Shown in pieces: positions 35,968 through 43,227 of a stretch of 64,000 bases of DNA. The notes beneath the pieces are model-generated. The model had not been told where the DNA came from, did not search any database, and worked only from the letters and a program-made list of their open reading frames with translations. Position 1 is the first letter of the stretch. The number at the start of each line of letters is the position of its first letter. Made by a program: the position numbers and the translations under genes. Source of the DNA: Mariniphaga sediminis (GTDB lineage: Bacteria; Bacteroidota; Bacteroidia; Bacteroidales; Prolixibacteraceae); assembly GCF_003573545.1 (NCBI RefSeq), contig NZ_QWET01000005.1, positions 248,001 to 312,000 of the forward strand, written 5' to 3'.

Positions 35968-36303
35968 ATGAGTGAAGAAAAAGAATTTAAAACGTTAGTC
36001 GTTCAGGGAGCCGTTTACAAAACCCACTACACCTGGAAGTTTGAAAACCGGGTGAATTGGGAAGCGCCCGATCCGAACCATATATACTCGTTTATTCCGG
36101 GGACTATTATCGATATTTTTGTTAAACCGAAGGAAAAGGTAAAGGAAGGCCAAACGTTGCTTCTGCTTGAGGCAATGAAAATGCAAAACCAGGTGCGAAT
36201 GCCTTTCGACGGTGAGATTGTAAAGATTCATGTGAAAAAGGATGATGTTATTCCCAGGAAATTCCTGATGCTGGAAATCAGACCCGTCAGGATAAAAAAA
36301 TAA
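35968..36303 (+). CDS. Biotin carboxyl carrier (biotinyl-domain) protein
   Basis: A 111-aa protein with a biotinyl domain at about residues 38-105. The biotinylated lysine is Lys71 in the EAMKM motif, followed by the usual MPFDGEI loop. The N-terminal 35 residues (VQGAVYKTHYTWKFENRVNW) are not part of the domain and probably contact the carboxyltransferase subunit encoded just upstream. It accepts CO2 from a biotin carboxylase or from the acyl-CoA in a decarboxylase. It is the last gene of the two-gene unit, followed by hairpin-rich DNA. Confidence 0.9.
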   Translation: MSEEKEFKTLVVQGAVYKTHYTWKFENRVNWEAPDPNHIYSFIPGTIIDIFVKPKEKVKEGQTLLLLEAMKMQNQVRMPFDGEIVKIHVKKDDVIPRKFLMLEIRPVRIKK

Positions 36304-36368
36304 ATTCTACGGGAAAATGACCGTAATCTGTTAAGAAGAAGCTTCAAAAGTAGAGCTTTAATTCATTT

Positions 36369-36426
36369 TGTCATATTGAGTGTAGTCCCTGCCTGTTGGT
36401 AGACGGGGACTGCACTCAGGGTGACA
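36369..36426. repeat. REP-like intergenic hairpin
   Basis: A 58-bp imperfect palindrome: TGTCA...TTGAGTG.AGTCCC at the left pairs with GGGACT.CACTCA...TGACA at the right, around a loop containing GCCTGTTGGTAGA. The sequence type (TGTCATATTGAGTG...) resembles dispersed intergenic palindromes common in Bacteroidota genomes. It lies between convergent genes (biotin carrier and Trp-repeat protein), the usual place for REP elements. Only one copy is in the window. Confidence 0.6.
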
Positions 36427-36463
36427 ATAAAAAGGATTTTCAACTCAATTTTCGTTCATAAAA

Positions 36464-36489
36464 AAAGGCTGTTGGAAACAACAGCCTTT
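36464..36489 (-). terminator. Terminator of the Trp-repeat protein gene
   Basis: A perfect 11-bp stem (AAAGGCTGTTG with CAACAGCCTTT) and a GAAA loop as written on the plus strand. On the minus strand it is followed by a run of T. It lies 41 bp after the stop at 36530. Confidence 0.8.
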
Positions 36490-36529
36490 AAAAATTCAAC
36501 TAAACTAATCGCGGTATCTTTCTCCCTCA

Positions 36530-36883
36530 CTAATTCCAATATATTCCGGACAACATCCAGTTTTCCAATACTAATTTCGGTTCTGAATCCAATCCCGGGT
36601 ATTCAAAAAGTGAAAGTCCCCATTTTTTGTCATTGACCATCCAATCTTCCAGTAAAAGATTTTCTTCCTGCTCTTTCTGAAAAGTATTGGTTTCCTGCGC
36701 TGAAACCCAGTATGTTTCGTTTATCATCCAGTTTTCAATTTCCAGTTTGGGTTCTGCAATGTTTTCAAGGCCTGAGGCAGCAATCATTTGTGTTTCTTTC
36801 GCATCCACATTCACACTCATTAAGAATAAGACGAGGAATGCTGCAACAACAATCTGATTTAATCGAGTCATTTTTGTTTTCAT
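36530..36883 (-). CDS. Small secreted protein with three Trp-rich repeats, function unknown
   Basis: A 117-aa protein with a signal peptide (1-28, ending VDA) and three repeats: EPKLEIENWMINETYW (44-59), EENLLLEDWMVNDKKW (73-88) and EPKLVLENWMLSGIYW (101-116). The Trp pairs are W52/W59, W81/W88 and W109/W116, giving a near-exact 28-29 residue period with the core (E)(N/D)WM-x5-W. Similar short secreted proteins with ExWM repeats occur in Bacteroidota and have no known function. The gene is monocistronic with a strong terminator. A second in-frame ATG (residue 5) is an alternative start. The repeats suggest a small scaffold or binding role, but this is speculative. Confidence 0.75.
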   Translation of the reverse strand: MKTKMTRLNQIVVAAFLVLFLMSVNVDAKETQMIAASGLENIAEPKLEIENWMINETYWVSAQETNTFQKEQEENLLLEDWMVNDKKWGLSLFEYPGLDSEPKLVLENWMLSGIYWN

Positions 36884-37026
36884 TGTTTTCTGTTTAAAAT
36901 TGTCTTGTTTTCTAAAAATTGTTTTCAGTAAGATAGACTGATTAAGGGCACAAAGGTTACATATCTTTTTGTTAAAAAGTATGAAAAGTTTGTAAGAGGG
37001 CCTTAAGTCTCGGTGAGTATCGAATT

Positions 37027-37830
37027 TTACCCGACAAATAAAACACCCTCAGGTATGATTTTGTCGAAATCTGCCGGCAAATGACGAAAGATGCCAAAAA
37101 CAGCTGAACCGCTGCCCGACATGGACGCATAAAGAGCTCCTGCTTCGTATAGTTTCTTTTTCCATTTTTCAATGTCAGGAAAGAGCGGGAAAATACTTTT
37201 TTCGAAATCGTTCACCACCGTCTCTTTCCATTGTTCGATGGGTAAACCAGACAGTTTTTTTAGATTGAATTCAGGAGGGACAGGTACCACATTTTTGTAA
37301 GCCAGCACAGTACTTACTGAAACTTCCGGCTTCAAAATGACTATCCGGTATTGGGTTAGGTTCAGTTCCATGGGGCTGAACAGATCTCCAATACCTGATG
37401 CAAACATCGGTTTGTTTTCAATAAAAAAAGGGCAGTCAGCTCCCAGCTTTACGGCATAGTTTTTCAGTTTTTCAGTACTGAGGCGAAGTTGAAAATATTC
37501 ATTCAGCATTTTCAATGCAAAGGCTGCATCGGACGAGCCGCCTCCCAACCCGGCACCTGTAGGAATTTTTTTATGTAAATGAAACTGTACCGGTGGTAAT
37601 TCGAAATCATTTTTTAACAGGTGGTAAGCTTTTAAAACCAGGTTTTCTCCGGGCGGTCCTTCCACAGGCAACCCGGAAAATGTAATCCCGGTTGTTTTGT
37701 TTTCAGCCATCTCGAGAGCATCGGTCAGCTGTACCGGGTAAAACACGGTTTCCAGGTTGTGATAACCGTCGGATCGTCGGGAGACCACATGTAATCCAAT
37801 ATTTATTTTTGCATTAGGAAATACAATCAT
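37027..37830 (-). CDS. ispE: 4-(cytidine 5'-diphospho)-2-C-methyl-D-erythritol kinase
   Basis: A 267-aa GHMP kinase of the non-mevalonate (MEP) isoprenoid pathway that phosphorylates CDP-methylerythritol at the 2-hydroxyl. The N-terminal PNAKINIGLHVVSRRSDGYH, the ATP-binding PTGAGLGGGSSDAA (about residues 90-103) and the C-terminal MSGSGSAVFG motif are intact. I use the ATG at 37830; the in-frame TTG three codons earlier is less likely. It follows gcvP by 24 bp on the same strand. Confidence 0.94.
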   Translation of the reverse strand: MIVFPNAKINIGLHVVSRRSDGYHNLETVFYPVQLTDALEMAENKTTGITFSGLPVEGPPGENLVLKAYHLLKNDFELPPVQFHLHKKIPTGAGLGGGSSDAAFALKMLNEYFQLRLSTEKLKNYAVKLGADCPFFIENKPMFASGIGDLFSPMELNLTQYRIVILKPEVSVSTVLAYKNVVPVPPEFNLKKLSGLPIEQWKETVVNDFEKSIFPLFPDIEKWKKKLYEAGALYASMSGSGSAVFGIFRHLPADFDKIIPEGVLFVG

Positions 37831-37854
37831 AATTGCCAATGGAACCTGAAATAT

Positions 37855-40734
37855 TTATTCTTCATTCATCAGTTCATATTCTTTGGGCGAGCCGCAGGTG
37901 CAAATCAGGTTACGATCGCCCCATGCATTGTCCACCCGCCCAACCGGAACCCAGAATTTATTCTCTTTTATCCACGGGAGTGGCCAGGCAGCTTTTTCCC
38001 GGGAATAATGGTGTTCCCAGTTATCGGATGTTACAACATGCGCCGTGTGCGGAGCGTTTTTTAGTACATTGTCTTTTTTATCGGAACTTCCGTTTTCCAC
38101 CTCTTTTATCTCATCAAAAATAGTATTCAGCGCTTCGATAAACCGATCGATCTCCTGTTTCGATTCACTTTCGGTAGGTTCAATCATAAGCGTTCCGTGT
38201 ACCGGAAAGGAGAGGGTGGGAGCATGAAAACCAAAATCCATCAGTCGCTTGGAAATATCTTCTTCGCTAATTCCGGACGAAGCCTTCAGGTGCCTGCATT
38301 CAAGGATTAGCTCGTGCCCAACCCGGCCTGTTTCGCCGGTGTAAAGGACGCCAAAATTTTTCTCCAGCGCTTTGGCGATATAATTGGCATTCAGAATGGC
38401 TATTTGAGTGGCCTTTGTCAGTCCTTCGGCTCCCATCATTTTAATATAACCATAGGTAATGGGCAATACGGAAGCGCTTCCCCACGGAGCTGCTGCCACG
38501 GCATTGATTCCCACATGTCCGTTATTCATGATAGGATGGGAAGGCAAAAATTTAACAAGGTGCGCAGCTACAGCAATAGGCCCGACACCCGGTCCTCCGC
38601 CTCCATGCGGAATAGCAAAGGTTTTGTGCAAATTCAGGTGACAAACATCGGCGCCAATAATTCCGGGAGTGGTCAATCCCACCTGCGCATTCATGTTGGC
38701 ACCATCCATATATACCTGTCCGCCGTTATCATGAATAATTCCGCACATTTCCACAATCGATGATTCGAATACCCCGTGGGTAGATGGATAGGTTACCATT
38801 AATGCCGCCAGGGTATCTTTGTGTTCCTCTGCTCTTTTACGGACATCTTCCAGATCGATATTCCCTTTTTTATCGCAGGCTACTACTACTACCTTCATCC
38901 CGGCCATTACTGCACTGGCAGGATTGGTACCATGTGCCGATTCGGGAATCAGCACTACATTTCGCTGCCCTTCTCCCCGGCTTTGGTGGTACTCCCTGAT
39001 AACCATCAGTCCGGCATATTCTCCTGCGGCACCGGAGTTGGGCATCAGGCTGACATCCTCCATGCCTGTAATTTCTGCCAAATCGCGCCGCAACTCTTCC
39101 ATCATTTCATGGTATCCGCGCGCCTGATTTTTTGGCACAAACGGGTGGATGCCGTTGAATTCAATCCAGCTGAGCGGCAGCATCTCGGTGGCAGCATTCA
39201 GTTTCATGGTACACGAACCAAGAGAGATCATCGATTGAGTCAGTGAAATATCTTTGTGTTCCAATCTTTTTATGTAGCGGACCATTTCCGTTTCAGCCCG
39301 GTAATGGTTAAATACCTCTTGCGCCATAAAATCAGATTGGCGGGCAAATTTTTTGTCAATATGAAATCCTTTGGGATACTCATGGATAACCGGCCATCGT
39401 TTGTTGGCTGCTTTGGCAAATACTTCCAGTATCCAGGTCATGTCTTCGCGGTTGGTCGTTTCATCAATGCTGATACCGACATCTCCGTTTTCGAAGTACC
39501 GGAAGTTCATTTCCAGCTCAAGCGACAGCCATTCAATATCTTCTCGTTTTACATGCCTGGGCATGGCAAACCGGATGGTGTCGAAAAAATGTTTGTTTAG
39601 TTGGTGATAACCGAGTTTTTCAATTTCATCTGCCAGGAAGGCGGCAATATTATGAACACGATTGGCTATAATCCTGATTCCTTCCGGGCCGTGGTAAACG
39701 CCAAAAAATCCTGCCATTGTGGCCAGCAGCGCCTGGGCAGTACATATATTGGAGGTGGCCCGTTCTCGTTTAATATGTTGCTCCCGTGTTTGCAGCGCCA
39801 TGCGTAGTGCACGGTTGCCATGTACGTCTTTTGTTACGCCGATAATCCTGCCCGGCATGTAGCGTTTAAATTCTTCCCGGGCGGTGAAAAATGCAGCATG
39901 CGGACCACCATAGCCCATTGGCACCCCAAACCGCTGGCTGTTGCCAAATACAATATCTGCTCCCCATTCTCCGGGAGGCGTTATTAAAGCAAGCGAAAGC
40001 AAATCGGTTGCTACTGCCACTTTAATATCTTTTTCGTGTGCCTTTTGAACAAGTTCAGCGTAATCTGTTATTTCTCCATCGGAGTTGGGGTACTGAATTA
40101 TTGCGCCAAAAACATCCTCTGAAAATTCGAATGAATCTTTGGGCTGAATTCTGAGTTCGATTCCCAGCGGGTTGGCACGGGTAACCAGCACATCGAGGGT
40201 TTGCTGCCATACTTTTTCATCTACCAGCATTACATTTACCCCGGCTTTTGCCATTTGGCGGGAACGCAGGTTATACATCATGACCATGGCTTCGGCAGCG
40301 GCGGTTGCCTCGTCAAGCAAAGATGCATTGGCAATTTCCATGGCGGTGAGTTCGCAAACCATTGTTTGGAAATTGAGCAGTGCTTCGAGCCGGCCCTGTG
40401 AGATTTCTGCCTGGTAAGGAGTGTACGAAGTGTACCAAACCGGGTTCTCCAGTACATTTCGCAATATAACCGCCGGGGTAATGGTATCGTAATACCCCAT
40501 ACCAATGTATGTGTTAAAAACCTTATTTTTTCCGGCAAGGCTTAAAATTTTTCTGAAATACCGCCTTTCTGTCAATCCTTCCTGCAGCTTTAGGGGTTCT
40601 TTCAGTCTTATATTTTTTGGAACAGTTTGTTCTATCAATTCTTCTATTGACGAAACGCCTATCGTTTCAAGCATTTCCCTGATTTCGCCCTCGCGTGGGC
40701 CGATATGCCGGGTTACAAAAAGATCATGAGACAT
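37855..40734 (-). CDS. gcvP: Glycine dehydrogenase (decarboxylating), P-protein
   Basis: A 959-aa single-chain P-protein of the glycine cleavage system. It decarboxylates glycine with PLP and passes the aminomethyl group to the lipoyl H-protein. The start is MSHDLFVTRHIGPREGEI; the N-terminal half (about 1-450) is the inactive copy and the C-terminal half (about 460-959) carries the PLP lysine, Lys704 in NLHKTFAIPHGGGGPG. Length and motifs match fused P-proteins (GcvPA+GcvPB). The T- and H-protein genes are not in this window. No glycine riboswitch was recognised in the 83-bp upstream gap. Confidence 0.96.
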   Translation of the reverse strand: MSHDLFVTRHIGPREGEIREMLETIGVSSIEELIEQTVPKNIRLKEPLKLQEGLTERRYFRKILSLAGKNKVFNTYIGMGYYDTITPAVILRNVLENPVWYTSYTPYQAEISQGRLEALLNFQTMVCELTAMEIANASLLDEATAAAEAMVMMYNLRSRQMAKAGVNVMLVDEKVWQQTLDVLVTRANPLGIELRIQPKDSFEFSEDVFGAIIQYPNSDGEITDYAELVQKAHEKDIKVAVATDLLSLALITPPGEWGADIVFGNSQRFGVPMGYGGPHAAFFTAREEFKRYMPGRIIGVTKDVHGNRALRMALQTREQHIKRERATSNICTAQALLATMAGFFGVYHGPEGIRIIANRVHNIAAFLADEIEKLGYHQLNKHFFDTIRFAMPRHVKREDIEWLSLELEMNFRYFENGDVGISIDETTNREDMTWILEVFAKAANKRWPVIHEYPKGFHIDKKFARQSDFMAQEVFNHYRAETEMVRYIKRLEHKDISLTQSMISLGSCTMKLNAATEMLPLSWIEFNGIHPFVPKNQARGYHEMMEELRRDLAEITGMEDVSLMPNSGAAGEYAGLMVIREYHQSRGEGQRNVVLIPESAHGTNPASAVMAGMKVVVVACDKKGNIDLEDVRKRAEEHKDTLAALMVTYPSTHGVFESSIVEMCGIIHDNGGQVYMDGANMNAQVGLTTPGIIGADVCHLNLHKTFAIPHGGGGPGVGPIAVAAHLVKFLPSHPIMNNGHVGINAVAAAPWGSASVLPITYGYIKMMGAEGLTKATQIAILNANYIAKALEKNFGVLYTGETGRVGHELILECRHLKASSGISEEDISKRLMDFGFHAPTLSFPVHGTLMIEPTESESKQEIDRFIEALNTIFDEIKEVENGSSDKKDNVLKNAPHTAHVVTSDNWEHHYSREKAAWPLPWIKENKFWVPVGRVDNAWGDRNLICTCGSPKEYELMNEE

Positions 40735-40817
40735 TTCTTTTGTTTTAAATTAAAGGTTGCAAGTATAAAATTTACATTCGTTGAAAAAAATGATTTTAAA
40801 CAAATTCTGAATGCTTT

Positions 40818-41456
40818 TCAGGTTAAAAACGGATTGGATGTTTTTTCGAATTCCAGTGTGGTTTCAGGACCATGTCCGCAAAAAACTTTTGTTTTACCAG
40901 GAAGGCTGAATAGTTTGTTTTTTATGTTCGAAATCAAAGTTTGGTGATCGCCGCCGGGTAAGTCCGTGCGGCCAATGCTGCCATAAAAAAGTACATCGCC
41001 GCCAATCAGCACATTTTCCTTCTCGGCATAAAAAACGACGTGCCCCGGTGAATGCCCCGGAACATGAATGATCCTGAAAGAAGTATTCCCAAATTCCAAT
41101 GTTTCGTTTTCATGGAAAAAGGAATTGGGTGCACCAACCGGTTTCATTTCAAACCCAAACATTTCTCCCTGGTCAACAGCCTTTTCCACCCAAAAAGCAT
41201 CGTCAGGGTGGGCACAAAACGGAATTTCGTATTCTTCACGGATAAATTCTACCCCCATAATATGATCGAAGTGACAGTGTGTGTTGGCAATCATTACCGG
41301 TTTCAATTGGTTATCGGTCACATATTCTTTTATCTCACGGTGTTCCTGCCGAAAATAAAAGCCGGGATCTACAAAAATACATTCACCGGTTTCATCTGAG
41401 ATAACATATGTGTTTTCCTGCAATGGATTTACAACAAATTTTTCAACTTTTAGCAT
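40818..41456 (-). CDS. MBL-fold metallo-hydrolase (glyoxalase II-like)
   Basis: A 212-aa metallo-beta-lactamase-fold protein with the di-metal motif HCHFDH (about residues 60-65) followed by His (VPGHSPGHVVF) and Asp (IGGDVLFYGSIGRTDLPGG) ligands and a C-terminal GHGPETT. This pattern belongs to the small YcbL/glyoxalase-II-like group that hydrolyses thioesters such as S-lactoylglutathione or other acyl thiols. The substrate is unproven. It is encoded 3 bp after pcm and is translationally close-coupled to it. Confidence 0.9.
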   Translation of the reverse strand: MLKVEKFVVNPLQENTYVISDETGECIFVDPGFYFRQEHREIKEYVTDNQLKPVMIANTHCHFDHIMGVEFIREEYEIPFCAHPDDAFWVEKAVDQGEMFGFEMKPVGAPNSFFHENETLEFGNTSFRIIHVPGHSPGHVVFYAEKENVLIGGDVLFYGSIGRTDLPGGDHQTLISNIKNKLFSLPGKTKVFCGHGPETTLEFEKTSNPFLT

Positions 41457-41459
41457 ATA

Positions 41460-42113
41460 TCAAAAATTTACCGTTCCTTTTAGTAAGGGAACAAAAACAA
41501 ACCCGCCATGTTTTTCTGTTTTGAACTCTTTTTCCGAAACCCGAATAAGAGTCATCATTTCCTGTCTGTTTTCCTTTCCCACCGGGATAACCAACCTGCC
41601 GCCAATTTTCAGTTGTTCTTTCAATGCCTCTGGAATGGAGGGAGCCCCGGCTGTTACCAGTATTTTGTCAAATGGTGCAAACGCAGGCAATCCTTCATTG
41701 CCATCACTAAAAAAACAGGCGGGACGGTAGCCTATTTCCGGGAGGAACAACTGGACTTTCTGGAAAAGTTCTTTTTGCCGTTCGACAGTAAAAACCCTTG
41801 CGCCCATTTCAAGCAACACGGCTGCCTGGTAACCGGAACCTGTACCAATTTCCAAAATTTTATCGTTTTTTTCGATTTGTAACAGCTGAGACTGAAAGGC
41901 CACGGTGTATGGCTGGGAAATGGTTTGGCCTGCCCCTATTGGGAAAGCCTGGTCTTTGTAAGCAAAATTCAGAAAAGAACTTTCCATAAAAAGATGGCGT
42001 GGCACCTTGCCGATGGCCGCCAGTACCCTTTCATCCTTTATCCCCTTTATTTTCAATCCATCCACCAACTTCTTTCTCATCCCCTGATGTCTCAGGCTAT
42101 CGTTTTCTGCCAT
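41460..42113 (-). CDS. pcm: Protein-L-isoaspartate O-methyltransferase
   Basis: A 217-aa SAM-dependent enzyme that methylates L-isoaspartyl residues and so starts the repair of age-damaged proteins. The family N-terminus (VPRHLFMESSFLNFAYKDQA), the GQTISQPYTVA segment and the SAM loop EIGTGSGYQAAVL (about residues 83-95) are all present. It is the first gene of a minus-strand pair with the MBL hydrolase, divergent from the Gfo/Idh-like gene. Confidence 0.94.
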   Translation of the reverse strand: MAENDSLRHQGMRKKLVDGLKIKGIKDERVLAAIGKVPRHLFMESSFLNFAYKDQAFPIGAGQTISQPYTVAFQSQLLQIEKNDKILEIGTGSGYQAAVLLEMGARVFTVERQKELFQKVQLFLPEIGYRPACFFSDGNEGLPAFAPFDKILVTAGAPSIPEALKEQLKIGGRLVIPVGKENRQEMMTLIRVSEKEFKTEKHGGFVFVPLLKGTVNF

Positions 42114-42243
42114 GTTTTAATCCAAATTTAGCTGCAAAAATAGGTGAACCAGCTCGTTTTAGCCAGAATTCTTTCCCTACAATATTAACATTTAAAGTTG
42201 ATAAGTTCATGGGCAAAAGGCAAAAAAGGGCGCTTTAGTGTTT

Positions 42244-42251
42244 TATATTTG
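42244..42251 (+). promoter_or_regulatory. Candidate -7 box (TATATTTG) for the Gfo/Idh-like gene
   Basis: It matches TAnnTTTG but ends only 5 bp before the ATG at 42256. The transcript would begin at or next to the start codon and be leaderless or nearly so. No consensus -33 box is seen. Confidence 0.35.
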
Positions 42252-42255
42252 TGAA

Positions 42256-43122
42256 ATGCTGAAACTTGGGTTAATAGGAGATATTCAAATGCTGGAGCCT
42301 TTTATAAAAAAGGCGATGAAGCATCCGGAGGTTTATATAGCCGGTAAATCTTCGGTTGGCACACGCCCGCAACCGGCAGGTTCACGATTGACGATAACAG
42401 AATTTAACAGGGTAGAATTGATTGAACGCGCGGATGCTTTTTTGATTAACCATTTCTCGCTGCTGCCATTTCAATTGTTGTGTGAGATGGTGAAAAAATC
42501 GAAACATTTTTTTGCCACAACCTATCCTGAACTGAGCGCAGATGAATGTACACAGTTGACAAAGCTGGCGCAGGAGGCCCAAACAATTATTCAGATTGCC
42601 AATCCGTTTTATTACCTGCCTGCTATTCAGTGGTTAGGCCAGAATGTTTTAAAGCCGGCTTTTGTCGAGGTTTCTTATTTTAAAAATGAACCGGTAGGGG
42701 CAGATACGCTTCTTCAGTTGCTGTTAATGTTGAAAAATATAACCGGGAATATTCCCAAAAAAACCAGCGCGGTATCCTTTGATTCTACTCTGGCAGATTC
42801 TGTCTTTAGTAATCTTCAACTTGAATTTGGCGACGGTTCGGTTGTCCAAATCAACTATGGGAAAAAGGGGACGCAGAATGTGTTTAAAGTAAACACCTAT
42901 GCACACAACCAGTTTGTGGAATTCGATTTTTTAAAAGGTCACTATTCCTGCAACAATTCACCCATAGACTTGTCTCCGTTCAAAAAAGAACTTGAAACCG
43001 ATACTTTTCTGAATACACTGGCACAAAAGAAGCTCCCGGTTACTACCATCGAAGATTATTCGTCTGTCCTTCAAACCCTTCACAAAATTCATCTAAAATT
43101 AGATCGCTTTTCATCCATGTAA
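42256..43122 (+). CDS. Gfo/Idh/MocA-like protein without the catalytic EKP motif
   Basis: A 288-aa protein starting at the ATG at 42256 (an in-frame GTG at 42238 is unlikely). The N-terminus (LKLGLIGD) resembles a Rossmann NAD(P)-binding start, and the helix-strand order to about residue 125 follows Gfo/Idh/MocA oxidoreductases. The segment where EKP should occur reads ATTYPELSADE, so the usual catalytic lysine is gone. The C-terminal half (about 130-260) is beta-rich as in the family, with FGDGSVVQINYG. It is probably a divergent or non-catalytic relative, perhaps a binding or regulatory protein. The sugar transferase gene follows 105 bp downstream, so a link to surface glycan synthesis is possible. 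Function unknown. Confidence 0.65.
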   Translation: MLKLGLIGDIQMLEPFIKKAMKHPEVYIAGKSSVGTRPQPAGSRLTITEFNRVELIERADAFLINHFSLLPFQLLCEMVKKSKHFFATTYPELSADECTQLTKLAQEAQTIIQIANPFYYLPAIQWLGQNVLKPAFVEVSYFKNEPVGADTLLQLLLMLKNITGNIPKKTSAVSFDSTLADSVFSNLQLEFGDGSVVQINYGKKGTQNVFKVNTYAHNQFVEFDFLKGHYSCNNSPIDLSPFKKELETDTFLNTLAQKKLPVTTIEDYSSVLQTLHKIHLKLDRFSSM

Positions 43123-43136
43123 GCATTGGAAAAAGT

Positions 43137-43144
43137 TACTTTTG
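43137..43144 (+). promoter_or_regulatory. Candidate -7 box (TACTTTTG) before the second sugar transferase
   Basis: It matches TAnnTTTG, with its end 83 bp before the ATG at 43228, and is directly downstream of the Gfo/Idh-like gene. It suggests the transferase can be transcribed independently. No consensus -33 box is seen. Confidence 0.35.
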
Positions 43145-43227
43145 CCGCAATATTTTTTTTAGAAGAACGTTTATTGTATGCACTTGCGTAATAGCAATAC
43201 TTTTAGACCAGACTTAACTGACAGAAG

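Noticed and set aside
37855-40817. Glycine riboswitch upstream of gcvP
   Set aside because: The 83-bp AT-rich gap is too short and shows no aptamer-like structure.
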